DNA of 64,000 nucleotides, from assembly GCA_947495165.1 (NCBI GenBank), contig CANLXM010000003.1, positions 248,001-312,000 of the forward strand, given 5' to 3'. The translations under genes were made by a program, and so were the position numbers. This document shows positions 46,250-55,372 of this stretch, piece after piece. Below the pieces are notes generated by a model. That model worked only from the letters and a program-made list of their open reading frames with translations. It did no database searches and was not told the DNA's origin. Source of the DNA: an uncultured Cellulomonadaceae bacterium. GTDB taxonomy: Bacteria; Actinomycetota; Actinomycetes; Actinomycetales; Cellulomonadaceae. Every line of letters starts with the position of its first letter. Within the stretch, counting starts at the first letter, position 1.

Positions 46250-48145
46250 TTAGTCGCGCCGGGCGCCGCGGGCGGCCCGGATGGTGGCGGTGACGGCACC
46301 GAACGACTGAGCCCCGCGCACGGGGTGCGCGGCAGGCGCGGTGGTGCGCACGAGCCGGACCCCGGGCGCGTCGAGCCACGCGAGGAGGAGCGAGGTCTCC
46401 TCGGGGTGCGCGGCGGTCGCGGGCGGGATCGGTGGCAGGACGTCCTCCGCGGTCGCCAGCAGGGCGTCGATCGTCGTGTACGGGTCGGTTCCGGCCGGAG
46501 CGACACCCGTCGCGGCCATCCGGCCGTACCGCACGACGACCAGCTCCCACGCGCCGTGGCCGTCCGGCAGCGCGGCCACGAGCTCGGCGCACTGCGCCAG
46601 CGACGCGAAGCGCTCGGCCCGGGCGGCGCCGTCGAGGAACGCCGCGAGCCGGTCCCGCTCGGTCGCGGCCTCCTCGAACCGCTCGTCGTCCGCGAGCGCG
46701 GCGATCCGGGCGGTGAGGGAGTCGACGAGAGCCGCCGGGGTCACGGACATCGCCGTGCGGACGTCGGTGACGACGTCGTCGTGCGCGTGGCGACCGGAGA
46801 CCGGGGCCGGGCCGGCGTGCGGGGCGCCCGGGCTGCGAGGCGAGCCCGGCTCTCCGTGCGGACCGGCAGAGGGCATGCAGGGGGCCACGCACCGGCCCAG
46901 CTCTGCCAGCGGGCACGCGACGGCGTCCTCCGGCGCGACGCGCGGCAGGCGTCGGGTGCAGCGCCGGATCAGGAAGGAGCCCTGGACCGCCTCGACGGCC
47001 TGCAGGGCGGCGCGGCGCGACGCGAACGGGCCGATGTGCACCGGCGCGTCCGCGAGCCCGGCACCCGGCGCTGCGACCGCCGGGCCCGGAGCGACGGCGG
47101 AGACGACCGAGAGCCGCGGGTGGGCCTCGGCGGTGAGGCGGACCCATGGCATCCGCTCCGGGAACTTGGACCGCCGGTTGTACCGCGGGCGCCGGCCCGC
47201 GATGAGGCGGAGCTCGCGGATCCGGGCCTCGAGCGTCGTCGCGCAGCTGATCGCCGAGACCCGGTGGGCGATCTGGAGCATCTCGGCGATCGCGCGCCGC
47301 TTCTCTGCGGCCGTGAAGTAGGACCGCACGCGTCCCCGGACGTTCTGCGAGGTCCCGACGTAGAGGACCTCGTCGTCCGGGCCGTGGAAGAGGTAGACCC
47401 CTGGTCCGGAGGGAAGTCCGTCCGCGAGCGTCCGCTTGGCGCGCACGGCGGGGGCGACGGGATCGGCGGCCGTCGCGAGGTCCTCGAGGTGGGTGATGCC
47501 CCAGGGGGCGAGGCGCCCCAGGAGGGCGTGCAGGACGTCCACCGTCGCGCGCGCGTCGGAGAGCGCGCGGTGGTCGGGCGTCACGGTGGCGTGGAAGAGC
47601 CCGGCGAGCGTGCCGAGCTTGTGGTTGGGCGCCTCGTCGCGCGGCACGACGCGACGCGCCAGGGGCACGGTGTCGACGACCGTGAAGCTGGGCCAGGCGA
47701 GGTCCATGGCGCTGGCGGCAGCCTTGAGGAAGCCGACGTCGAACCGGGCGTTGTGCGCGACCAGGACGGCGCCGCGGGCGAACTCGAGGAAGCTCGGCAG
47801 GACCTCGGTGATCCGGGGCGCGTCGATCACCATGGCCGTCGTGATGCCGGTCAGCACGGTGATCTGCGCGGGGACCGGCCCGCCGGGATTGACGAGCGTC
47901 TGGAACTCGCCGAGGACCTCTCCGCCGCGGACCTTGACTGCGCCGATCTCCGTGATCGCGCAGGTCGCCGGCGAGCCGCCGGTGGTCTCGAGGTCCACCA
48001 CGACGAACGTGACCTCGTGCAGCGGGGTGCCGACCTCGTCGAGGGTCGGCTGGACCGCGGTGCTCCCCGCGCTCGGCGCGCGCAGGGCCGCGAGCGCGGG
48101 CACGGGGGAGCGCGGGCCGGTGACGACGGAGGCGCGGGGACTCAT
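46250..48145 (-). CDS. DEDDh exonuclease fused to a UvrC-like GIY-YIG nuclease
   Basis: A 631-aa two-nuclease protein. The N-terminal half is a DnaQ-like 3'-5' exonuclease with Asp51/Glu53 (VVVDLETTGG), the second Asp in HNARFDVGFL and HRALSDA at the end of the fold. A GIY-YIG domain follows from about residue 240 (GPGVYLFHGPDDEVLYVGTS), then the UvrC-like Cys-rich segment (RRCTRRLP..ACPLAELGRCVAPC) and a UVR-like helix pair. It matches the actinobacterial Rv2191/Cho-like type. A DNA repair role is likely; which nuclease acts when is not known. A TAGCGT box lies seven bases before ATG 48145. Confidence 0.92.
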   Translation of the reverse strand: MSPRASVVTGPRSPVPALAALRAPSAGSTAVQPTLDEVGTPLHEVTFVVVDLETTGGSPATCAITEIGAVKVRGGEVLGEFQTLVNPGGPVPAQITVLTGITTAMVIDAPRITEVLPSFLEFARGAVLVAHNARFDVGFLKAAASAMDLAWPSFTVVDTVPLARRVVPRDEAPNHKLGTLAGLFHATVTPDHRALSDARATVDVLHALLGRLAPWGITHLEDLATAADPVAPAVRAKRTLADGLPSGPGVYLFHGPDDEVLYVGTSQNVRGRVRSYFTAAEKRRAIAEMLQIAHRVSAISCATTLEARIRELRLIAGRRPRYNRRSKFPERMPWVRLTAEAHPRLSVVSAVAPGPAVAAPGAGLADAPVHIGPFASRRAALQAVEAVQGSFLIRRCTRRLPRVAPEDAVACPLAELGRCVAPCMPSAGPHGEPGSPRSPGAPHAGPAPVSGRHAHDDVVTDVRTAMSVTPAALVDSLTARIAALADDERFEEAATERDRLAAFLDGAARAERFASLAQCAELVAALPDGHGAWELVVVRYGRMAATGVAPAGTDPYTTIDALLATAEDVLPPIPPATAAHPEETSLLLAWLDAPGVRLVRTTAPAAHPVRGAQSFGAVTATIRAARGARRD

Positions 48146-48152
48146 GGCACGC

Positions 48153-48158
48153 ACGCTA
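48153..48158 (-). promoter_or_regulatory. -10 box of the exonuclease gene, leaderless type
   Basis: TAGCGT on the minus strand, seven bases before the ATG. Confidence 0.5.
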
Positions 48159-48176
48159 GCGGCCGCCCCTGACACG

Positions 48177-48212
48177 CGGAGGGCCGGGTCGGTGCCCCGA
48201 CCCGGCCCTCCG
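48177..48212 (-). terminator. Terminator of the acyl-CoA synthetase gene
   Basis: A perfect 16-bp stem, CGGAGGGCCGGGTCGG (48177-48192) with its inverse at 48197-48212, loop TGCC. Confidence 0.8.
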
Positions 48213-48220
48213 TAGGTCGC

Positions 48221-50047
48221 TCAGGCGTGCGTGGTGTCCGCGGCACCGTTCGACGAGTACAGCGCTTCGACGTGCGAGGCGAAGTCCTCCAGGACGACGT
48301 TGCGCTTCACCTTCAGCGACGGCGTCAGGTAGCCGTTCTCGACCGTGAAGTCCGACTCGAGGATCGTGAACTTGCGGATCGACTCGGCGCGCGACACGGC
48401 CTTGTTCGCCCGGGTGACCGCCTTGTCGATCGAGGCCAGGACCGCCGGGTCGTGCAGGGCCTCGGCGACCTCCATGGCGGGCTTGCCCTGGGCGGACAGC
48501 CAACCCGGCAGGGCCTCGGCGTCGAGGGTGATCAGCGCAGCGATGAACGGCTGAGCATCGCCGACGACGACGCACTGCGAGACGAGCGCGTGCGCCCGGA
48601 CCCGGTCCTCGAGGATCGCGGGGGCGACGTTCTTGCCGCCCGCGGTCACGATGAGCTCCTTCTTGCGACCGGTGATCCGCAGGAACCCGTCGTGGTCGAG
48701 CGAGCCCAGGTCGCCCGTGCGGAACCAGCCGTCCGTGAAGGCCTCGGCCGTCGCCTCGGCGTTGTTGTGGTAGCCACGGAACACGTGCGGTCCCTGGACG
48801 AGGATCTCGCCGTCGGTGTCCACGCGGATCGCGCAGCCCGGCAGCGGCGGGCCGACCGTGCCGATCTTCGTCTGGCGGGGCAGGTTGACCGACGTCGGCG
48901 CGGTCGTCTCGGTCAGGCCGTAGCCCTCGAGGACGAACAGGCCGACCCCGCGGTAGAAGTGGCCGAGGCGCTCCCCGAGGGCGGCGCCGCCCGAGATCGC
49001 CCATCGCGCCTGGCCACCGAGCGCCGCCCGGATCTTCTTCAGCACGAGCGCGTCCGCGAGCTTGTGCTGGATCTTCAGGCCGAGGCCAGGGCCGCCGTCC
49101 GCGTCGAGCGCACGCGAGTACGCGATGGCGGTCGCCGCGGCCCAGTGGAAGATCTTCCCCTTGCCGCCCGCGACGGCCTTCTGCTCCGAGGAGTTGTAGA
49201 CCTTCTCGAACACGCGCGGGACCGACAGGATGAACGTGGGCTTGAAGGCTGCGAGGTCGGGCAGCAGCGTCTTGGTGTCGGGCGTGTGCCCCAGCACCGC
49301 GCCGGCCGGCACGACGAGCACCTCGATGAACCGGGCGAACACGTGCGCGAGCGGCATGAACAGCAGCGTGCGCGAGCCCGGCTCGCCGACGATCTCGTCG
49401 ATCTCCGCCACCGCGTTCGTCGTGATCGCGTAGAAGTTCTCGTGCGTGAGCTCCGCGCCCTTGGGGCGACCGGTCGTGCCCGAGGTGTAGATGATCGTGG
49501 CGACGTCGTCGATGTTCGCGAGCCCGCGGCGGCGCTCGATCTCGGCGTCGGGAACGTCGCGGCCCGCCTCGACCAGGGTCGCGACCGCGCCGTCGTCGAT
49601 CGTGAGGACGCGGCCCAGGGACGGCGTCTTCTTGCGCACGCCCTCGACGAGCGTGGCGTGCTCGGCACTCTCGACGACCAGGAGGCGGACGTCGGAGTCC
49701 GAGAGGATCCACTGCACCTGCTTGGACGACGAGGTCTCGTACAGCGGCACAGGTACCGCGCCGGCAGCCCAGCAGGCCCAGTCCAGGAGCGTCCACTCGT
49801 AGCGGGTGCGGGACATGATGCCGACGGTCTGGCCCGGCTCGATCCCCAGGGCGACGAGGCCCTTGGCCACCGCCGTGGCCTCGTTGTGGAACTCACGGGC
49901 GGTGTACGGGGTCCACGGCGCGCCGTCGGCTCCCTTGACCTCGATGAAGGGCTTGTCGGCGAGCGTCGCGAGGCGGGCGGCGAACAGGTCGTTCAGGTTC
50001 GACGTGCGCTCGGGCTCGACGCGGACAGGGGTACGGGCTTCGCTCAT
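48221..50047 (-). CDS. fadD: Long-chain fatty acyl-CoA synthetase (AMP-binding)
   Basis: A 608-aa adenylate-forming enzyme of the FadD15/ACSL type that activates long-chain fatty acids to acyl-CoA. Motifs: ATIIYTSGTTGRPKGAELTH (P-loop), LEGYGLTETTAP, GWFRTGDLGSLDHDGFL and RKKELIVTAGGKNVAP. The insert between the P-loop and the YGxTE motif is long (KVYNSSEQKAVAGGKGKIF), as in the ACSL group. ATG 50047 is not preceded by a strong Shine-Dalgarno. It is divergent from the glucokinase gene. Confidence 0.93.
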   Translation of the reverse strand: MSEARTPVRVEPERTSNLNDLFAARLATLADKPFIEVKGADGAPWTPYTAREFHNEATAVAKGLVALGIEPGQTVGIMSRTRYEWTLLDWACWAAGAVPVPLYETSSSKQVQWILSDSDVRLLVVESAEHATLVEGVRKKTPSLGRVLTIDDGAVATLVEAGRDVPDAEIERRRGLANIDDVATIIYTSGTTGRPKGAELTHENFYAITTNAVAEIDEIVGEPGSRTLLFMPLAHVFARFIEVLVVPAGAVLGHTPDTKTLLPDLAAFKPTFILSVPRVFEKVYNSSEQKAVAGGKGKIFHWAAATAIAYSRALDADGGPGLGLKIQHKLADALVLKKIRAALGGQARWAISGGAALGERLGHFYRGVGLFVLEGYGLTETTAPTSVNLPRQTKIGTVGPPLPGCAIRVDTDGEILVQGPHVFRGYHNNAEATAEAFTDGWFRTGDLGSLDHDGFLRITGRKKELIVTAGGKNVAPAILEDRVRAHALVSQCVVVGDAQPFIAALITLDAEALPGWLSAQGKPAMEVAEALHDPAVLASIDKAVTRANKAVSRAESIRKFTILESDFTVENGYLTPSLKVKRNVVLEDFASHVEALYSSNGAADTTHA

Positions 50048-50293
50048 GCTGGCTCCAGTGACAGTAGGCGTGTGGGACGAGACTAGCGCCACAACGCACG
50101 CCGACGGCGTCGCACGGCGATACTGCACCGAGCCGACGCCATTCTGTGACCTTCGTCCCGACGGGGCGTCCCGGGCCCGCCGTGGTCGCGCTCCCACGGC
50201 GCGACCGCGCATGGGTCGGACGGCCCCCGTCGAGGCCCGCACCTTGTGGCACCCTTGAGGCGCACACGCTCACGACGACCACAGGGATGGACC

Positions 50294-51241
50294 ATGCACG
50301 CGCTCGGAGTCGACATCGGTGGGACCAAGATCGCAGCCGGCGTCGTCGACGAGTCGGGGGCGATCCTCGCCCAGGTCCGGCGCCCGACCGACCCCGACGA
50401 CGCCTCGAACATCGACCGCGCGATCGCCGAGGCCTACACGGAGCTCGCGGGCTCCTACGAGATCGGTGCGGTCGGCCTGGCCGCCGCGGGCTTCTGCAGC
50501 CCGGACCGCACGAGCGTGCTGTTCTCGCCGAACATCGAGGCATGGCGGGGCTACCCCCTGGCCGAGCGCGTCGCGACGCTCGTCGGCGGCGGCATGCGCG
50601 TCGTCGTCGAGAACGACGCGAACGCGGCAGGCTGGGCCGAGTACCGGTTCGGCGTCGGGCGCGGCACGACCGACATGCTGATGCTCACCGTCGGCACCGG
50701 CCTCGGCGGCGCGGCTGTCATCGACGGTCGCCTCGTGCGCGGGGCCTACGGCGTCGCGACCGAGGTCGGCCACATGCGGATGGTGCCGGACGGTCGGTTC
50801 TGCGGCTGCGGCCACGCCGGTTGCTGGGAGCAGTACGCCTCCGGCTCGGCCCTGGTCGCGGACGCGCGGGCCGCCGTCGTGGCGTACCCGGACCGAGGCG
50901 CGCGCCTGCTCGACCTCGTGGACGGGCGTGCCGAGGACCTGCGCGGGCCGCACGTCACGGCAGCGGCCTTCGAGGGCGACCCCCTGGCGATCGAGCTCTT
51001 CGCGAACCTCGGCCGCTGGCTTGGCGAGGGCGCCGCGAGCGTCGCGGCGTTCTGCGACCCTCAGGTGATCGCGATCGGCGGCGGCGTCAGCGCCGCCGGG
51101 GACGTCCTGCTGGAGCCCGCCCGCGCCGGGTTCCGCGCTCAGCTCTCCGCCGGCGGACGCCGCCCGGAGGCGCGCCTCGAGATCGCCCAGCTCGGGAACG
51201 AGGCCGGCATCGTCGGCGCAGCGGACCTCGCCCGGCTCTGA
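50294..51241 (+). CDS. glk: ROK-family glucokinase
   Basis: A 315-aa ROK kinase, most similar to actinobacterial ATP-dependent glucokinases (GlkA type). The phosphate-binding GVDIGGTKIAAG is at the N-terminus, ENDANAAGWAEY holds the catalytic Asp, EVGHM gives the zinc-binding His, and CGCGHAGCWEQYASG is the zinc-binding CxCGxxGCxE motif. It has no DNA-binding domain, so it is an enzyme rather than a ROK repressor. ATG 50294 is preceded by AGGGATGG. The window also holds a polyphosphate glucokinase, so two glucose-phosphorylating systems are encoded. Confidence 0.9.
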   Translation: MHALGVDIGGTKIAAGVVDESGAILAQVRRPTDPDDASNIDRAIAEAYTELAGSYEIGAVGLAAAGFCSPDRTSVLFSPNIEAWRGYPLAERVATLVGGGMRVVVENDANAAGWAEYRFGVGRGTTDMLMLTVGTGLGGAAVIDGRLVRGAYGVATEVGHMRMVPDGRFCGCGHAGCWEQYASGSALVADARAAVVAYPDRGARLLDLVDGRAEDLRGPHVTAAAFEGDPLAIELFANLGRWLGEGAASVAAFCDPQVIAIGGGVSAAGDVLLEPARAGFRAQLSAGGRRPEARLEIAQLGNEAGIVGAADLARL

Positions 51242-51265
51242 TCCCGTGGCTGGCTGCGGCCGTCC

Positions 51266-51823
51266 TCAGACGACGGCGCCCTGGTCGTCGTCGTCCCGGT
51301 GCGACGGCATGCGCCACCACAGCAGGACGAGCGCGAGCATCGCGACGGCTCCCGCGATCTGGAGCGCCACGGCCGGGACCGCGAGGCGCAGGACCAGGAT
51401 GACGACGATCGCCACCGGGACCAGCACCACCACGCCCCATCCCAGCGTCAGCAGCGGGTCGCGGCCCAGCACCGGGTCCGGCTCGGGCGGCTCGAAGTGG
51501 CTCGCGACGTCGTCGGCGGCCTCGTCGAGGGGCCGCGGCGCATCGCGTGGACCACTCGAGCGGAGCCACGGCGCGACCGCGAACGGCAGCGCCGAGCCGT
51601 CCTCGCGCGGTCGCGGGGCGGATTCGCGCGGTGGCTGGCCGAGGTCGCCGAGCGCTGCGACGATCTCAGCGAAGGCCGCGTCGGTGGCCGTCCCGGGTGC
51701 GGGGGCGGCCGGTGCGGTAGGTTCGCCCTCGGTCCCTGCGGCAGGATGGGGGTCATGGTCCGGGCTGCCTCGGTCGGGGAGGTCGGGCTCCGGTGCACCC
51801 GCGTCCGCGTCAGGATTCGCCAT
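51266..51823 (-). CDS. Membrane protein with a long acidic N-terminus
   Basis: A 185-aa protein. Residues 1-120 are Pro/Ala/Asp/Glu-rich and probably disordered (for example ASHFEPPEPDPVLGRDPLL at the end of the stretch), then two adjacent transmembrane segments (about 128-148 and 152-170) and a short charged tail. I do not recognise a named family, though similar proteins stand beside plsC in related genera. A TAGAGT box lies six bases before ATG 51823, in the 60-base gap to the divergent plsC. Confidence 0.78.
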   Translation of the reverse strand: MANPDADAGAPEPDLPDRGSPDHDPHPAAGTEGEPTAPAAPAPGTATDAAFAEIVAALGDLGQPPRESAPRPREDGSALPFAVAPWLRSSGPRDAPRPLDEAADDVASHFEPPEPDPVLGRDPLLTLGWGVVVLVPVAIVVILVLRLAVPAVALQIAGAVAMLALVLLWWRMPSHRDDDDQGAVV

Positions 51824-51829
51824 GGGTTC

Positions 51830-51835
51830 ACTCTA
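51830..51835 (-). promoter_or_regulatory. -10 box of the acidic membrane-protein gene, leaderless type
   Basis: TAGAGT on the minus strand, six bases before the ATG. Confidence 0.5.
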
Positions 51836-51883
51836 GGGTCGCAACGTGTCCCTCGCGGAGCGTAGGTAGCAGGAGGAGGCAGG

Positions 51884-52678
51884 TTGTTCTACTGGTTGAT
51901 GAAGAAGGTGTTCGCGGGCCCGTGGATCCGGCTCGCGTTCCGCCCCTGGTCGCGCGGCGTGGAGAACATCCCTGAGACCGGCGGTGCGATCCTCGCGAGC
52001 AACCACCTCGCTGTCATCGACTCGTTCGTCCTGCCTCTCGTGCTCGACCGCGAGATCGTGTTCATCGGCAAGTCCGAGTACTTCACCGGGACCGGCCTCA
52101 AGGGACGTCTCAAGGCGGGGTTCTTCCGCGGCGTGGGGACGATCCCCGTCGATCGCTCCGGCGGGCGCGCGAGCGAGCAGGCCCTGCGCACCGGCCTGCG
52201 CCGCCTCCAGGACGGCGGGCTGTTCGGGATCTACCCCGAGGGCACGCGCAGCCCGGACGGTCGCCTGTACCGCGGCAAGACCGGCGTCGCTCGGCTCGCG
52301 CTCGAGTCCGGGGTGCCGGTCATCCCGGTCGCGATGATCGACACCGACGTGGCCCAGCCGCTCGGACGCGTGATCCCCAAGCCGGTCCGCGTCGGCGTCG
52401 TGTTCGGCGAGCCGCTCGACTTCAGCCGCTACGCCGGGATGGCCGACGACCGCTTCATCCTGCGCTCGGTGACCGACGAGATCATGTACGCGCTCATGAG
52501 CCTGTCCGGCCAGGAGTACGTCGACGTCTATGCCGCCACCGCGAAGGCGCGCCTGGCCTCGGGACGAAAGACACAGGCGAACGCAGCGGGCGGAGCGCAG
52601 GCCCCGGGTGGCCGGCCGGCGCCGGACGGCGTGCAGCCGCCGCAGCCTCCGGCGGAGGACGGCCCCTCAGTAGACTGA
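51884..52678 (+). CDS. plsC: 1-acylglycerol-3-phosphate acyltransferase
   Basis: A 264-aa lysophosphatidic acid acyltransferase-like enzyme of phospholipid synthesis, membrane-associated. The HX4D catalytic motif is NHLAVIDSF (His41, Asp46), and the phosphate-binding YPEGTRSPDG is near residue 117. TTG 51884 has a very strong Shine-Dalgarno (AGGAGGAGG). The C-terminal tail of about 40 residues is Gly/Pro/Gln-rich. Its last codons carry a TAGACT hexamer that may be the pfp promoter. The same gene order with fadD and aroG nearby occurs in mycobacteria. Confidence 0.93.
   Translation: MFYWLMKKVFAGPWIRLAFRPWSRGVENIPETGGAILASNHLAVIDSFVLPLVLDREIVFIGKSEYFTGTGLKGRLKAGFFRGVGTIPVDRSGGRASEQALRTGLRRLQDGGLFGIYPEGTRSPDGRLYRGKTGVARLALESGVPVIPVAMIDTDVAQPLGRVIPKPVRVGVVFGEPLDFSRYAGMADDRFILRSVTDEIMYALMSLSGQEYVDVYAATAKARLASGRKTQANAAGGAQAPGGRPAPDGVQPPQPPAEDGPSVD
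52671..52676 (+). promoter_or_regulatory. Possible -10 box of pfp-aroG
   Basis: TAGACT inside the last codons of plsC, about 98 bases before ATG 52774. It would give a leader of roughly 90 bases. Confidence 0.35.
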
Positions 52679-52773
52679 CCCAGGTGTGCCACGCTGCGCG
52701 CGGGGCACACATCACGGATCCATCCGTCCGCTGACCTCCCTGGTGCGGCGGGCACGACGAGAGGTTTCATCTG

Positions 52774-53991
52774 ATGGCGGTACGTCGCGTTGCCCTCCTG
52801 ACCGCGGGCGGCTTCGCCCCTTGCCTGTCCTCGGCGGTCGGCGGGCTCATCGAGCGCTACACCGAGCTCGCGCCCGAGGTCGAGATCATCGCCTACGAGC
52901 ACGGCTACCACGGCCTGCTCACCGGCACCAAGATCGTCGTCGACGACGAGGCTCGCGCCAAGGCCGGCATCCTGCACCGTTTCGGTGGCTCGCCGATCGG
53001 CAACAGCCGCGTCAAGCTGACGAACGCGAAGGACTGCGTCAAGCGCGGCCTCGTCGCGGAGGGCCAGGACCCGCTCCAGGTCGCTGCCGAGCAGCTCAAG
53101 GCCGACGGCGTCGACGTCCTGCACACCATCGGTGGCGACGACACCAACACCACGGCCGCCGACCTCGCCGCGTACCTGCACGAGAACGACTACGAGCTGA
53201 CCGTCGTGGGCCTGCCCAAGACGATCGACAACGACGTCATCCCGATCAAGCAGTCCCTCGGCGCGTGGACCGCAGCCGAGGAGGCCGCGGGCTTCGCCCA
53301 GAACGTGATCGGGGAGCACCGCTCGGGCAACCGCATGCTCATCGTGCACGAGGTCATGGGCCGCCACTGCGGGTGGCTCACGGCCGCCTCCGCTGCGGAG
53401 TACCGCAAGTGGCTCGACACCCAGGAGTGGGTCCCGAGCCTCGGCCTGACCCGTGAGCGCTGGGACATCCACGCCGTGTTCGTCCCCGAGCTCGCGCTCG
53501 ACATCGAGGCCGAGGCCGCGCGCCTGCGCAAGATCATGGACGAGGTCGGCAACGTCAACATCTTCCTGTCCGAGGGTGCGGGCATGCACGAGATCGTCGC
53601 GCAGCTCGAGGCCGCGGGGGAGACCGTCGAGCGCGACCCGTTCGGCCACGTCAAGCTCGACACGATCAACCCCGGCCAGTGGTTCGCGAAGCAGTTCGCG
53701 GAGCTGCTCGGTGCCGAGAAGACGATGGTCCAGAAGTCGGGCTACTACTCGCGTGCGGCCGCCGCGAACCCCGAGGACCTGCGCCTGATCAAGTCCATGA
53801 CGGACTTCGCGGTCGACGCTGCCTTCCGTGGGGAGTCCGGCGTCGTCGGCCACGACGAGGAGGACGGCGACCGCCTCAAGGCGATCGCGTTCCCGCGGAT
53901 CGCTGGCGGCAAGGCGTTCGACGTGGCACAGCCGTGGTTCGGCGACCTCCTCGCCGGCATCGGTCAGAAGCTGGTGCCCGCACAGTCATGA
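52774..53991 (+). CDS. pfp: 6-phosphofructokinase, pyrophosphate-dependent type
   Basis: A 405-aa phosphofructokinase. The donor-site residues are those of the PPi-dependent group: GGDDTNT (residues 120-126) instead of GGDGS, and PKTIDND (148-154) with lysine where ATP enzymes have glycine. In known enzymes these two changes block ATP and favour pyrophosphate, making the reaction reversible. MGRHCGWLT and the EGAGMHEI segment are normal. ATG 52774 has GAGAGG eleven bases upstream. The stop codon overlaps the DAHP synthase start (ATGA). Confidence 0.93.
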   Translation: MAVRRVALLTAGGFAPCLSSAVGGLIERYTELAPEVEIIAYEHGYHGLLTGTKIVVDDEARAKAGILHRFGGSPIGNSRVKLTNAKDCVKRGLVAEGQDPLQVAAEQLKADGVDVLHTIGGDDTNTTAADLAAYLHENDYELTVVGLPKTIDNDVIPIKQSLGAWTAAEEAAGFAQNVIGEHRSGNRMLIVHEVMGRHCGWLTAASAAEYRKWLDTQEWVPSLGLTRERWDIHAVFVPELALDIEAEAARLRKIMDEVGNVNIFLSEGAGMHEIVAQLEAAGETVERDPFGHVKLDTINPGQWFAKQFAELLGAEKTMVQKSGYYSRAAAANPEDLRLIKSMTDFAVDAAFRGESGVVGHDEEDGDRLKAIAFPRIAGGKAFDVAQPWFGDLLAGIGQKLVPAQS

Positions 53992-55340
53992 CGATGCCGA
54001 CGGACAGCGAGGCCGCGCTGGGTCTCGACAACTACCGCACCCTCGCTGCCCGTCAGCAGCCGACCTGGCCCGACGCCGCGGCGTTGGGCCAGGCCACGGC
54101 CCGGCTCGCGGCCGCGCCGCCGCTCGTCGTGCCGAGCGAGATGGACCAGCTCACCGCTCGCCTCGCGGCGGCGGGGCGAGGCGAGGCGTTCCTCCTCCAG
54201 GGTGGGGACTGCGCCGAGACCTTCGCGGAGGCCCAGGCGGACCGGATCCGCAACAAGATCCGCACGCTGCTCCAGATGGCCGTGGTGCTGACGCACGGTG
54301 CCAGCATGCCGGTCGTGAAGATGGGCCGGATGGCGGGGCAGTACGCGAAGCCCCGCAGCACCGACACCGAGACCCGGGACGGCGTGACCCTGCCTGCCTA
54401 CCGCGGCGACATGGTCAACGCCCACGCATTCACCGAGGCCGATCGTCTGCCCAACCCTGAGCGCCTCGTCGCCGGCTACGAGATCTCGGCCGCGACCCTG
54501 TCCGTCGTCCGTGCGTTCACCGCGGGCGGCGGCGCAGACCTGCGCCGGGTGCACGAGTGGAACCGCGGCTTCACGCGGAACCCGGCGTACGCGCGCTACG
54601 AGCGCACCGCCCGCGAGATCGACCGCGCCATCCGGTTCATGGCTGCCTGCGGCGCCGACTTCGACGCCCTGCAGTCGGTCGAGATGTTCGTGAGCCACGA
54701 GGCGCTGCTCCTCGACTACGAGCGCGCGCTCACCCGGGTCGACTCACGGTCCGGGCGCGCGTACGACACGTCCGGGCACTTCCTCTGGATCGGGGAGCGC
54801 ACGCGCCAGCTCGACGGCGCGCACGTCGACTTCCTCGCCCGCGTCGCGAACCCCATCGGCGTCAAGCTCGGTCCCACCACGAGCCCGGACGACGCGCTCG
54901 CGCTGGTCGACCGCCTCAACCCCGCGGGCGTGCCCGGTCGGCTGACGTTCATCACGCGGATGGGAGCCGCGCAGATCCGCTCGGCCCTGCCGCCCCTCGT
55001 CGCGGCGGTCCACGCGCACGGATCGCCCGTCACGTGGGTGACCGACCCGATGCACGGCAACACGATCACCTCGGCGTCGGGCTACAAGACGCGCCGGTTC
55101 GACGACGTGCTGGACGAGGTCCGCGGGTTCTTCGAGGTGCACCACGCCCAGGGCTCGGTCCCGGGCGGCCTGCACGTCGAGCTCACCGGTGACGACGTCA
55201 CCGAGGTCCTCGGGGGCTCGGAGGAGATCGACGACGACGGGCTCGCGCTGCGGTACGAGACCCTGGTGGACCCCCGGCTCAACCACCAGCAGTCGCTCGA
55301 GATGGCCTTCCAGGTCGCGGAGATGCTGCAGCGGCGCTGA
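53988..55340 (+). CDS. aroG: 3-deoxy-7-phosphoheptulonate synthase, class II
   Basis: A 450-aa DAHP synthase of the plant/actinobacterial class II, joining erythrose-4-phosphate and phosphoenolpyruvate as the first step of the shikimate pathway. Motifs: GGDCAETF, KMGRMAGQYAKPRS, SGHFLWIGERTRQLDGAH, KLGPTTSPDD and WVTDPMHGNT. The first residues MTMPTDSEAALGLDNY give a short N-terminus compared with the M. tuberculosis enzyme, so feedback binding sites made by the longer N-terminus may differ. ATG 53988 overlaps the pfp stop; ATG 53994 is possible too. Coupling to a glycolytic enzyme links supply of PEP and aromatic synthesis. Confidence 0.95.
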   Translation: MTMPTDSEAALGLDNYRTLAARQQPTWPDAAALGQATARLAAAPPLVVPSEMDQLTARLAAAGRGEAFLLQGGDCAETFAEAQADRIRNKIRTLLQMAVVLTHGASMPVVKMGRMAGQYAKPRSTDTETRDGVTLPAYRGDMVNAHAFTEADRLPNPERLVAGYEISAATLSVVRAFTAGGGADLRRVHEWNRGFTRNPAYARYERTAREIDRAIRFMAACGADFDALQSVEMFVSHEALLLDYERALTRVDSRSGRAYDTSGHFLWIGERTRQLDGAHVDFLARVANPIGVKLGPTTSPDDALALVDRLNPAGVPGRLTFITRMGAAQIRSALPPLVAAVHAHGSPVTWVTDPMHGNTITSASGYKTRRFDDVLDEVRGFFEVHHAQGSVPGGLHVELTGDDVTEVLGGSEEIDDDGLALRYETLVDPRLNHQQSLEMAFQVAEMLQRR

Positions 55341-55347
55341 CGGTCGC

Positions 55348-55372
55348 GACGGAGCCGCCCTGCGGCTCCGTC
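55348..55372. terminator. Bidirectional terminator, aroG / pknL
   Basis: GACGGAGCCGC (55348-55358) pairs with GCGGCTCCGTC (55362-55372), loop CCT. It overlaps the last bases of the pknL stop codon. Confidence 0.75.
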
